Positions 12,160-19,910 of a DNA stretch of 64,000 bases are shown here, one piece after another. Each line of letters begins with the position of its first letter. The stretch's first letter is position 1. The notes beneath the pieces are model-generated. The model was not told the origin of the DNA and did no database searches. It saw only the letters and a program-made list of their open reading frames with translations. This DNA is from G963667145 sp965228195 (GTDB taxonomy: Bacteria; Cloacimonadota; Cloacimonadia; G963667145): NCBI GenBank assembly GCA_965228195.1, contig OZ245797.1, positions 372,001 to 436,000 of the forward strand, in the 5' to 3' direction. Made by a program: the position numbers and the translations under genes.

Positions 12160-12630
12160 ATGAATTTTGAGATTAGAACGATCGGAAAGGTCAAAAAAGA
12201 GAAAGGAAAATCTTTTATCTGTTTGCAACCGGAGTTCAGAAAAGGGCTTACCAACATCCAAGGTTTCAGCCACCTAAACATCTTTTGGTGGGCTGATGGT
12301 TGCCAAGAAAAAGATAGAAGCGTTTTGCTGATCGACTCTCCCTACAAATCTGCTCCCAGCCAGATAGGTGTGTTTGCCACCAGATCTCCTTATAGACCCA
12401 ACCCGATAGCGCTCTCACCCATATTTGTGCTAGATGTGGATGTGGAAAAAGGCGTCATCAGCTTCCCTTACATCGATGCCGAAAACGGAACTCCGGTGAT
12501 CGATATCAAGCCTTACCACCCTTGCTCAGATAGAATAGAGAAGGCGACTGTTCCCGACTGGTGTAGCCATTGGCCAAGCTCTTACGAAGAGTCGGCAAAC
12601 TTCGACTGGGAAAAAGAGTTTAACTTCTAA
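12160..12630 (+). CDS. trmO: TrmO-type tRNA methyltransferase (TsaA/YaeB family)
   Basis: The 156-residue protein carries the family signature FATRSPYRPNPIALS, plus the preceding FSHLNIFWWADG and the C-terminal VIDIKPYHPCSDRI. TrmO uses SAM to methylate N6 of t6A37 in certain tRNAs; this protein corresponds to the catalytic barrel domain and lacks the extra C-terminal domain of E. coli TrmO. The start at 12160 has GGAG 6 nt upstream; an in-frame extension to 12148 is unlikely. Its last bases overlap the convergently transcribed mutS2 stop by 4 nt. Confidence 0.88.
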   Translation: MNFEIRTIGKVKKEKGKSFICLQPEFRKGLTNIQGFSHLNIFWWADGCQEKDRSVLLIDSPYKSAPSQIGVFATRSPYRPNPIALSPIFVLDVDVEKGVISFPYIDAENGTPVIDIKPYHPCSDRIEKATVPDWCSHWPSSYEESANFDWEKEFNF

Positions 12631-14906
12631 AGAGCTACTTCGCTCACGCCGTCCCCTCCCAGATTCTCGGGAGGGACGGTAAATTTTAGCTTTCGCTGCC
12701 TTAGATACTGACGCACCTTGCTTGCCAACACCCCTTTGCCATGCACGATGCGCACCAAATCTAACCCTGCCAAAAGAGCTTCGTCCACAAAGCGGTCTAT
12801 TTCCACCTTGGCTTCTAGAAAATTTTTACCCATCAACTTCAGTTCTCTGCTGGTGGTTGCCGCTGCCAACACCTTTTGGCGCTGAGCTTTCTTCTTTTTA
12901 ACGGCTCCATGCGGCTGATAAAGATTTTGGGTGCTACAGGAGATGGTCAATCCTCCCACCTCCACCTTCGCTTTCGTGCCATCCACAGCGATAACTTTAC
13001 CGTTTTCCTTAAAATTTTTGACAAAGACGCTCTGCCCTACCTGCACGCAGCTCAGTGGCTTCTCCTGCTCAAACTCCTGCTCTTGCAAAGCTTTGACGAT
13101 TTGTGCCGATTTTTGAAAAAGCTCTTGGCTACTTTTACTTTTCTTGGCTTTTTTCAGCTCCAAACTAAACTTCGCCTGCAAACCTTCGAAGTATCGCATC
13201 GCCTTGGCGAGTTGCTCTTTCTCGATCTTCTTCCGGTTTTTTTGCAAAGCTTCCAACTTTTGAGCGTAAAGATTTTTGTAAGACTCCACCTGAGCCAGCT
13301 CTTTTTTCAGCCGGCTGTTTTTTTGTTGCCAGGCATTTTTCTCTTTGCCCATATCGGACAAGAGCGTCGAGAGCAAAAGGGCGTCGTCGTCCAGAAGTTG
13401 CTTTGCTCTAGCCAAGATAGTAGCATCGAAGCGCAAGTTTTTGGCTAGTTCCAAGGCGTGACTATCGGCTGGATAACCGACCTGCAGGTGGTAAGTGGGG
13501 TTGTGAGTCTGAGCATCGAAACTCATCGAAGCGTTTTGACAAAGCGGACTGTGATGAGCAAAAAGCTTGAGCTTGTTCAAGTGGGTGGAGATTACGCCAA
13601 TGCTCCCGTTGGCACAAAGCGACTCTAAGGCAGCGGCTCCCAAGGCAAAGCCTTGCTCGGGGTCGGTGTAAGAGCCCAGCTCGTCGAACAAAACCAACGA
13701 CTTTTCGCCACTCTGAACAAGCGCTTTTTTAAGAGTTGCCAAATATCCCGAGAACGAAGAAAGCTGGCTCTGCAAAGATTGCATATCGCCGATACCCACA
13801 AAATAGTTATCGAACACCCCCACCTGGCTTTGCGCATCGGCAGGGATGAGCAAACCACAGTTGACCATCAAGCTCAGAAGCCCTACCCCTTTGAGGAAAA
13901 CACTCTTACCCCCGGCGTTCGCTCCCGAGACGACCAAATAGGTGTAGCTCCCTCCAAGCTCGACAGAAAAAGGCACGCACCTTTGCTCGGCGTCCAACTT
14001 GAGCAAAGGGTGATAAGCGCAGCGAAGTTTCAGCCTCGCCTCTGGGATCACCTTCACCCTTTTGGCGCCCAGCTCTTGGCTAAACTCAGCCAAACCGAAG
14101 TAGTAGTCCAGCTTAGCCAAAATATCTTGATTTTGCAAGAGGCAACTGGACTGGGAAAAAACTTGCTGGCTGAACTGTTGCAATATTTTATTAATCTCCT
14201 GCAGCTTCTGGTCACGCAGATCGCGCAAAAGGTTGTTTTGCGGCACCACCTCTTGTGGCTCGACATAGACCGACGACCTGCTGGCACTGCGTCCGTGAAC
14301 CACACCCTGAAGGTTACGGGCAGCCTTGGTCAAGACAAGCACTCTACCTTCCCGATAAGTGACAAAATCTTGTTGTGTGTCAAGATAACTCTTTTCGAGC
14401 AAGCTGTTTATCTGCACTTCCAACGAGCGGATTCTGGTGCAAATCTGACTCAGCTTACCACTAGCGGTCTCTTTCACCTTGCCGTTCTCGTCAAAAATCT
14501 GCTGAAAGCTTGTTAACAAGGTTGCCAACGAATGCAAGCTGTCTATGCTGCTACCCAGCAAGTGCAAATCGACCTTCTCCAGATCTTCCAGAGTCGCCCA
14601 ACTCCTTTTGAACTCACCGCTCAAACTGCAAATGTTTTTCACTCTTTGCAACTGCTCGAACTCCAAAAGTTGAGGTGTTTGCAATATTTGAGTAACCTCT
14701 AGCAAGGCGTCAAACCGCACCCGCTGAACCTTGCTGATGTAGCTTATGCACTGAAAGATCAGCTCTTGCTCTGCCAAGATCGCCTCTTTCTTGCCCAGAG
14801 GTCGCAACTTTGCCACCATCTTTTGCCCCAGCGGGCTGTGGATCTTGTCTTTAATCAGTTGTTGCAATCGCTGAAAACCTAAAGCTTGACTCCAATCTTG
14901 TTTCAT
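12627..14906 (-). CDS. mutS2: MutS2 family ATPase with Smr domain
   Basis: This 759-residue protein has the complete MutS2 architecture. It has a helical lever/core region (1-310), the ATPase with Walker A GANAGGKS (328-335) and Walker B LVLFDE (404-409), a long coiled coil (~500-610), and a C-terminal Smr domain with HGKG at 722-725. Like other MutS2 proteins it lacks the mismatch-recognition domain of MutS. Family roles include suppression of recombination and resolving stalled or collided ribosomes. It is divergent from yraN, with 72 bp between the starts. Confidence 0.95.
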   Translation of the reverse strand: MKQDWSQALGFQRLQQLIKDKIHSPLGQKMVAKLRPLGKKEAILAEQELIFQCISYISKVQRVRFDALLEVTQILQTPQLLEFEQLQRVKNICSLSGEFKRSWATLEDLEKVDLHLLGSSIDSLHSLATLLTSFQQIFDENGKVKETASGKLSQICTRIRSLEVQINSLLEKSYLDTQQDFVTYREGRVLVLTKAARNLQGVVHGRSASRSSVYVEPQEVVPQNNLLRDLRDQKLQEINKILQQFSQQVFSQSSCLLQNQDILAKLDYYFGLAEFSQELGAKRVKVIPEARLKLRCAYHPLLKLDAEQRCVPFSVELGGSYTYLVVSGANAGGKSVFLKGVGLLSLMVNCGLLIPADAQSQVGVFDNYFVGIGDMQSLQSQLSSFSGYLATLKKALVQSGEKSLVLFDELGSYTDPEQGFALGAAALESLCANGSIGVISTHLNKLKLFAHHSPLCQNASMSFDAQTHNPTYHLQVGYPADSHALELAKNLRFDATILARAKQLLDDDALLLSTLLSDMGKEKNAWQQKNSRLKKELAQVESYKNLYAQKLEALQKNRKKIEKEQLAKAMRYFEGLQAKFSLELKKAKKSKSSQELFQKSAQIVKALQEQEFEQEKPLSCVQVGQSVFVKNFKENGKVIAVDGTKAKVEVGGLTISCSTQNLYQPHGAVKKKKAQRQKVLAAATTSRELKLMGKNFLEAKVEIDRFVDEALLAGLDLVRIVHGKGVLASKVRQYLRQRKLKFTVPPENLGGDGVSEVAL

Positions 14907-14978
14907 CTTTTCCTTTGAAAAAATCTTTAATAATAAACTTGCTTGACTCTTGCCCCAAAATCAAGACTACTACTTCTT

Positions 14979-15329
14979 ATGAACGACAAAGGCGTAAAAT
15001 ACGAAAACATAGCAAGGAAATTCCTGCAAAACAAGGGGTTTGAGATCTTGACCCAAAACTTCTTTTGCTCCCGCGGTGAGATAGATATCATCGCCTGGAA
15101 AGATCACTGGCTCTGCTTTACCGAAGTGCGTTACCGAGCCCAAAACTTGGAGAGTGCCATCCAGAGCGTCGACAAAAAGAAAGCGGAAAAAATCAAGCTG
15201 GCTGCCCAAAATTTTTTGTGGCAAAACCCTTGGTTTGAGAACTCCAATCTAAGATTCGACCTTGTTGCCATCTCCAAAGACAAAAAAAGCGGCAAATACT
15301 TTATCCAGCACCTAAAAAACTTCTTTTGA
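14979..15329 (+). CDS. YraN family (UPF0102) endonuclease-like protein
   Basis: The 116-residue protein has the restriction-endonuclease-like signature GEIDIIAWKDHWLCFTEVRYR, in which E, D and the E-V-R triad match the PD-(D/E)xK core of UPF0102. The N-terminal YENIARKFLQNKGFEIL helix is typical. I chose the ATG at 14979 because the frame upstream of it (from 14943) covers the probable promoter region (TTGACT at 14943). The leader would then be very short, with no clear ribosome binding site. It converges on plsC with 5 nt between the stop codons. Function is not firmly known. Confidence 0.88.
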   Translation: MNDKGVKYENIARKFLQNKGFEILTQNFFCSRGEIDIIAWKDHWLCFTEVRYRAQNLESAIQSVDKKKAEKIKLAAQNFLWQNPWFENSNLRFDLVAISKDKKSGKYFIQHLKNFF

Positions 15330-15334
15330 AAAAG

Positions 15335-16090
15335 TTAATCGGCACAGTACTCTGCCAAGATTTTCTCGTAGCAAGTTTGACAAACCTTTTTTCTGCCTAG
15401 GCTGCCGTCCAAACACCCCAAGAAACTGACTCTGACCTTGGCGCTTTTGACCCTCACCAGACCAATAAAATGGCGGATAAACTTGATCTTGCCGTAGTAG
15501 TAAAGGCTATCACGGTTACTCTTATTGACCTTCTTGCCGTTGACCTGCAGGTATTTGATGCAAAACGGAACCACCTTACTGTGTTGTGCGGCAGCGAAGA
15601 GCGAGGCTTTGAACTTCTGCACAGAAGTTCCATCGGAGGTGGTGCCTTCGGGAAAAAGGAAGATCGGCAAGTCGCTATCCAACACCCGTTTAGTCGCTTC
15701 TATATCGCTCAAAAGCTGACTCTTGTTTCGCCTTTCGATGAAAAGACTACCACCCATAGTTGCCAACAGCGCTTGCAAGATGTGCTTTTTCAAATCGACC
15801 GAGGTGATAAAAAGAGTCGGCATCAGCGAGGCGATGATCACGATATCCAGATAAGACAGATGGTTGCAAACAAACAGGTTACCTTGCCTTACGGGCAAAT
15901 TTTGCAAACCTTTCGTCTGAATACTGATGTGCAACAATCGCAGCGCCCTTTTCGCCCACTTGGAGGTGTTGCGCATAAAAAACAAACGCCGCTGATATAG
16001 ATGCCAGTAGCGAACATATCCCCAAAAGGAGTTGAGAATGTAGGCGACTACATAGAAAAAAAATAAAGAAAGTTTCAGAAGATAAATCAT
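15335..16090 (-). CDS. 1-acyl-sn-glycerol-3-phosphate acyltransferase (PlsC-like)
   Basis: The 251-residue protein has an N-terminal membrane segment and the acyltransferase motifs NHLSYLD (the NHxxxxD catalytic block), IERRNKSQ and FPEGTTSDG. The family transfers an acyl group to lysophosphatidic acid or a related lysophospholipid at the inner membrane. The C terminus has a Cys pair (VCQTCYE). No strong ribosome binding site is seen before the ATG at 16090. It could act on another lysolipid or an ornithine-lipid precursor; the exact substrate is not visible. Confidence 0.85.
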   Translation of the reverse strand: MIYLLKLSLFFFYVVAYILNSFWGYVRYWHLYQRRLFFMRNTSKWAKRALRLLHISIQTKGLQNLPVRQGNLFVCNHLSYLDIVIIASLMPTLFITSVDLKKHILQALLATMGGSLFIERRNKSQLLSDIEATKRVLDSDLPIFLFPEGTTSDGTSVQKFKASLFAAAQHSKVVPFCIKYLQVNGKKVNKSNRDSLYYYGKIKFIRHFIGLVRVKSAKVRVSFLGCLDGSLGRKKVCQTCYEKILAEYCAD

Positions 16091-16159
16091 TTTTTAAAAT
16101 AGTTAGTCACACCATTTTTTTAATTGAATTTAAAACCGACATTTCTAATTCCTTATATA

Positions 16160-16560
16160 TCTGTGCTACTTTTTTAGTTACACTAAATTACTCAAAGTCC
16201 AATCACAAAGTTACTCAATGTTTTTTCTTTCCACAAAAATTAAATTTTATACTTAGTGCATTAACTTCGTAACACTTGGTGCTACTCTTTTTTTTAGGTT
16301 CACAAAGTTACTCAAAGTTGGGACACTAAGTTACTCAATGTTTTTGTTAACATAAAATTAAGTATCAATACTTGGTGACACTTTGTGCTACTTCTTTTCC
16401 AGGTTCACAAAGTTACCCAAAGTCAGAACACAAAGTCACACAATGTTTTTTCTTATCATAAAAATTAAATTTCATACTTCGTGCTACTTAGTGCATTAAC
16501 TTCGTGGTACTTCGTGCTACTTTTTCTTTTAGTTACACTAAGTTACTCAAAGTCCAATCA
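16160..16560. repeat. Tandem array of ~120-bp units, left block
   Basis: Three and a half related units start near 16176, 16297, 16402 and 16531 (spacing 121, 105, 129). Each begins TTAGTTACACTAAGTTACTC or GGTTCACAAAGTTACTC, then CAAAGT, then ACTCAATGTTTTT, an AT-rich centre, and a 3' half such as ACTTAGTGCATTAACTTCG. The 5' half (CACAAAGTTACTCAAAGT) is roughly complementary to the 3' half (ACTTTGTGCTACTT), so each unit can fold back on itself. No gene lies in this block. The fourth unit is interrupted by the GxxExxY gene. Confidence 0.8.
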
Positions 16561-16929
16561 CAAAACTAAACGCTTTATTCCATCTCTTAAAGATTTTTTG
16601 TAAAAATTTAACAAAAGTCCAAGTTTGCAATGAACAAATCTCATATAAGTCAGTCCTTGTGCAATATGCTCAACACTAAAATCATCTACAACTTTAAGTT
16701 CAATAACTACTTTTTTATTTACTAAAATATCTACTCTATATCCGCAATCAAACTTTATACCTTCATAAAAAACAGGGATTTCAACCTCTTCTTCTGCAAT
16801 CAATCCTGATCTATTTAGCTCATAAGCCAGCGCTCCTCTATAAACTTTTTCAAGTAAACCAGAGCCCAGTTTTGTATGTACCTTAAAAGCACAATCTAAA
16901 ATAATTTTACTAATTTCGTTTTCGTTCAT
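16558..16929 (-). CDS. GxxExxY family protein
   Basis: The 123-residue protein carries the naming motif GLLEKVY (residues 18-24), then EIPVFYEGIKFDCGYRVDILVNKKVVIELKVV. That D...E-x-K arrangement fits a PD-(D/E)xK nuclease-like fold. The C terminus ends KRLVL, and its stop codon lies within the repeat sequence of the flanking array. Function of the family is unknown. Family members often occur inside repeat arrays of this kind (from general knowledge). No clear ribosome binding site is seen. Confidence 0.85.
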   Translation of the reverse strand: MNENEISKIILDCAFKVHTKLGSGLLEKVYRGALAYELNRSGLIAEEEVEIPVFYEGIKFDCGYRVDILVNKKVVIELKVVDDFSVEHIAQGLTYMRFVHCKLGLLLNFYKKSLRDGIKRLVL

Positions 16930-16959
16930 AACTTATTACTACTTGAGTATATACTTTTT

Positions 16960-17220
16960 TTTCAGTTACACTAAGTTACGCAAAGTTGGAACACTGAGTT
17001 ACTCAATGTTTTTTTTAACATAAAATTAAGTATCAATACTTGGTGACACTTTGTGCATTAACTTAGTGCTACTTTGTGCTACTTTATTTTTAGGTTCACT
17101 AAGTTACTCAAAGTTGAAAATCTAAGGCACACAATGTTTTTTCTTATTATAAAAGTTAAGTATAAATACTTAGTGTTACTTTGTGCATTAACTTGGTGGC
17201 ACTTTGTGGTACTCCTTAGT
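16960..17220. repeat. Tandem array of ~120-bp units, right block
   Basis: Two more units, starting near 16967 and 17093 (126 bp apart), repeat the plan of the left block: CACTAAGTTAC, CTCAAAGTTG, CAATGTTTTTT, an AT-rich centre, ACTTGGTGACACTTTGTGC. The array ends about 40 bp before the valS stop codon. Together with the left block the GxxExxY gene sits inside one continuous array. Confidence 0.8.
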
Positions 17221-17262
17221 TACACAATTTTCAATTTTAAATTATCAACTATCAATTTCCCT

Positions 17263-19896
17263 CTATTCCAGCCCTGCCAGTAGCTCGCTCACCTTGTCCA
17301 TCTTGCCCTTCACCTCGTCGTATTTTCCTTTCTCTTTTTCCACGATCGCCGCCGGAGCACAAGAGGTAAACTTCTGGTTGTTGAGTTTGCCACAGATAAC
17401 CTTGAACTCTTTCTCCAGCTTCTGCAACTGCTTTTTCAGCTTGCTCTTCTCTTCTTCCAGATCTACCATGCCGCTCAAAGGCATAAAAATCTCCAAGTTC
17501 TCCACCACACCTGCTATCGCCTGAGATGGCTTTGACAGGTTCACTGCCACTTGTGGAGCCTCACAATTGGCTAGTAAGACGACATACTGGCTATAATCGG
17601 CAAACAGTTTGACATCTTTCTGGGCAGAAGCTTTGATCAAAATCTTGACCTTTTGAGCTGGGGACAAACCCACCTGCTTCTTGAGATTGCGGATAGTGGT
17701 GATCGCCGCCTGAATGCAGTCCATATCGGCGATAATCTGCTCATCAATCTGGGACTTTTCGCACTTGGGGAACTCTGCCACGGTAACCACTTCGGCTAAA
17801 TCGGAGAGATACTCCTTGATCTTGGCAAAGATCTCTTCGGTGATAAAAGGCATAATCGGGTGCAAGAGTCGCATAGATTTTTGCATAATATCCAAAAGCA
17901 CGAACTGGACGGTGTTCTTTCGTTTGGCATCATCACCATACATCCTCTCTTTGGACAGCTCCAGATACCACGAGCAAAACTCTTTCCAGATAAAATCTAT
18001 CAAGCAGGCGGCAACATCGTTAAACCTTAGCTTTTCATAATTTTCCTCGACCTGCTTTGTCACCTTTGCAAACCGCGCGTAGATCCATCTATCGGCTAGC
18101 TCCAGCTGCAGATTGTCTTTATCGGGAGCCGAGTTTATATCTTGCAAGATGTAGCGAGTGGCGTTCCAAAGCTTGTTGGTGAAGTTCCTGCCCGTCTCCA
18201 AAATCTTGTGCGAGTAATAACTATCCTCACCTTTGGGCGTGTGGTAGATGATGGCAAAACGCAAAGCGTCGGCTCCCACCTGCTCGATCAAATCCAGCGG
18301 ATTAGGCGAGTTACCCAAAGATTTGCTCATCTTCCTACCTTGCTCGTCGCGCACTATTCCGTGCAACAACACCGTATCGAAAGGAATGGTGTTTTTAAAC
18401 TCCAAGGTGGTCATTATCATCCTGGCAACCCACAAGTAGATGATCTCGGGGGCAGTTATCAGCACATTGGTCGGCAAAAAATATTGCAAATCGTCGGTCT
18501 CTTGGGGCCAGCCCAAGGTAGAAAAAGGCCACAAAGCCGAAGAGAACCAAGTGTCCAAAACATCCTCGTCTTGACGGAACTTCTGGCAACCACACTCGGG
18601 ACAACTTTGCGGAGCCGATTTTGCCACGACGATCTTCCCACAACTCTCACAGTAGTAAGCAGGTATCCGATGACCCCACCATATTTGCCGAGAGATGCAC
18701 CAGTCACGCACATTCTCCATCCAGTGCAGATAAACTTTCTTCCATCTAGCTGGCTGAAACTCAATCTCGCCGCTTTTCACTTTTGCGATAGCCGGAGCCG
18801 CCAACGGTTTCATATCCACAAACCATTGATCCGACAAGAACGGCTCGATGGTGGTATCACAACGATAACATTTGCCCACCGTGTGCGGATAATCTTCGGT
18901 TGCGCCCAAAACCCCCTCTTTAGCTAAAAGCTCTAACACCTTCTGGCGAGCCGCTTCTCTGCTCAAGCCAACAAACTCTGCTCCTGCCTCGGCACTCATC
19001 TTGCCGTGCTCATCGATGATGCTGATCGTCTCCAGATGGTGGCGTTGCCCGATCTCAAAATCGTTAGGGTCGTGCGCCGGGGTTATCTTCAGGCAACCGG
19101 TGCCAAAAGCGGTGTCCACATAATCGTCCGCTATAACGGGAATCTCTTTGTGAACGATGGGCAAAACAACTTTTTTGCCGATCAAGTTTTTATACCGCTC
19201 ATCGCCAGGATTTACTGCCACGGCGGTGTCTGCCATCATCGTCTCGGGTCTGGTGGTGGCGATCGTCACAAAGCCGCTTCCGTCTGCCAGCGGATACCGA
19301 ACTTCGTAAAGTTTACCGGCTTCCTCTTTGTGCTCCACCTCGTCGTTGGCTAGAGCGGTAGTGCAGCGCGGACACCAGTTGATGATGCGCTTCCCTTTGT
19401 AAATCAGCCCCTTCTCATAAAGGCGAATAAACACCTCTTTGACTGCCTGCGAGAGCCCTTCGTCCATGGTGAACCTTAGCCTCGACCAGTCGCACGAACA
19501 GCCCAGCTGTTTGAGTTGCTCCAAGATCGTCCCGCCTTTGTCCTCTTTCCACTTCCAAATCCTCTTGATCAGATCTTCTCTGCCCACATCGAAGCGCGTC
19601 TTACCCTCTTTGGCAATCTCTTTTTCGACCATGTTTTGGGTAGCAATACCGGCGTGATCGGTGCCGGGTATCCAAAGAGCGTTAAACCCTTTCATCCTTT
19701 TGTAACGCACCAAGATGTCTTGTAAGGTGTTGTTCAACACATGCCCCATATGCAAGACGCCAGTCACATTCGGCGGCGGGATAAGGACAGTAAAAGGCTC
19801 TTTATCTTCGTTTGGCTTTGGCGAAAAATATCCATTATCTTGCCAAATCTGATACCATTTCTTCTCAATATCTTGGGGATTATAAGCTTTCTGCAT
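17263..19896 (-). CDS. valS: Valyl-tRNA synthetase
   Basis: This 877-residue class I synthetase charges tRNA-Val. Visible landmarks are PPPNVTGVLHMGHVLNN (HIGH motif HMGH, 49-52), the CP1 editing domain with TTRPETMMADTAVAV, a zinc-binding CESCG...CPECGC segment, KMSKS (522-526) and the C-terminal coiled coil (MVDLEEEKSKLKKQLQKLEKEF). Length is normal for ValS. It starts 15 nt after the DUF2723 gene stop and is probably cotranscribed with it. Confidence 0.97.
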   Translation of the reverse strand: MQKAYNPQDIEKKWYQIWQDNGYFSPKPNEDKEPFTVLIPPPNVTGVLHMGHVLNNTLQDILVRYKRMKGFNALWIPGTDHAGIATQNMVEKEIAKEGKTRFDVGREDLIKRIWKWKEDKGGTILEQLKQLGCSCDWSRLRFTMDEGLSQAVKEVFIRLYEKGLIYKGKRIINWCPRCTTALANDEVEHKEEAGKLYEVRYPLADGSGFVTIATTRPETMMADTAVAVNPGDERYKNLIGKKVVLPIVHKEIPVIADDYVDTAFGTGCLKITPAHDPNDFEIGQRHHLETISIIDEHGKMSAEAGAEFVGLSREAARQKVLELLAKEGVLGATEDYPHTVGKCYRCDTTIEPFLSDQWFVDMKPLAAPAIAKVKSGEIEFQPARWKKVYLHWMENVRDWCISRQIWWGHRIPAYYCESCGKIVVAKSAPQSCPECGCQKFRQDEDVLDTWFSSALWPFSTLGWPQETDDLQYFLPTNVLITAPEIIYLWVARMIMTTLEFKNTIPFDTVLLHGIVRDEQGRKMSKSLGNSPNPLDLIEQVGADALRFAIIYHTPKGEDSYYSHKILETGRNFTNKLWNATRYILQDINSAPDKDNLQLELADRWIYARFAKVTKQVEENYEKLRFNDVAACLIDFIWKEFCSWYLELSKERMYGDDAKRKNTVQFVLLDIMQKSMRLLHPIMPFITEEIFAKIKEYLSDLAEVVTVAEFPKCEKSQIDEQIIADMDCIQAAITTIRNLKKQVGLSPAQKVKILIKASAQKDVKLFADYSQYVVLLANCEAPQVAVNLSKPSQAIAGVVENLEIFMPLSGMVDLEEEKSKLKKQLQKLEKEFKVICGKLNNQKFTSCAPAAIVEKEKGKYDEVKGKMDKVSELLAGLE

Positions 19897-19910
19897 CGCC
19901 TTTTCCTTCC

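Noticed and set aside
13653..14516. Long plus-strand open frame opposite mutS2
   Set aside because: It mirrors the codon structure of mutS2 on the other strand and has no recognisable protein features; similar long shadows occur opposite valS, feoB and the DUF2723 gene.
16160..17220. CRISPR-like array
   Set aside because: The repeated units are ~105-129 bp, imperfect and contiguous, with no short identical repeats separated by unique spacers and no cas genes.
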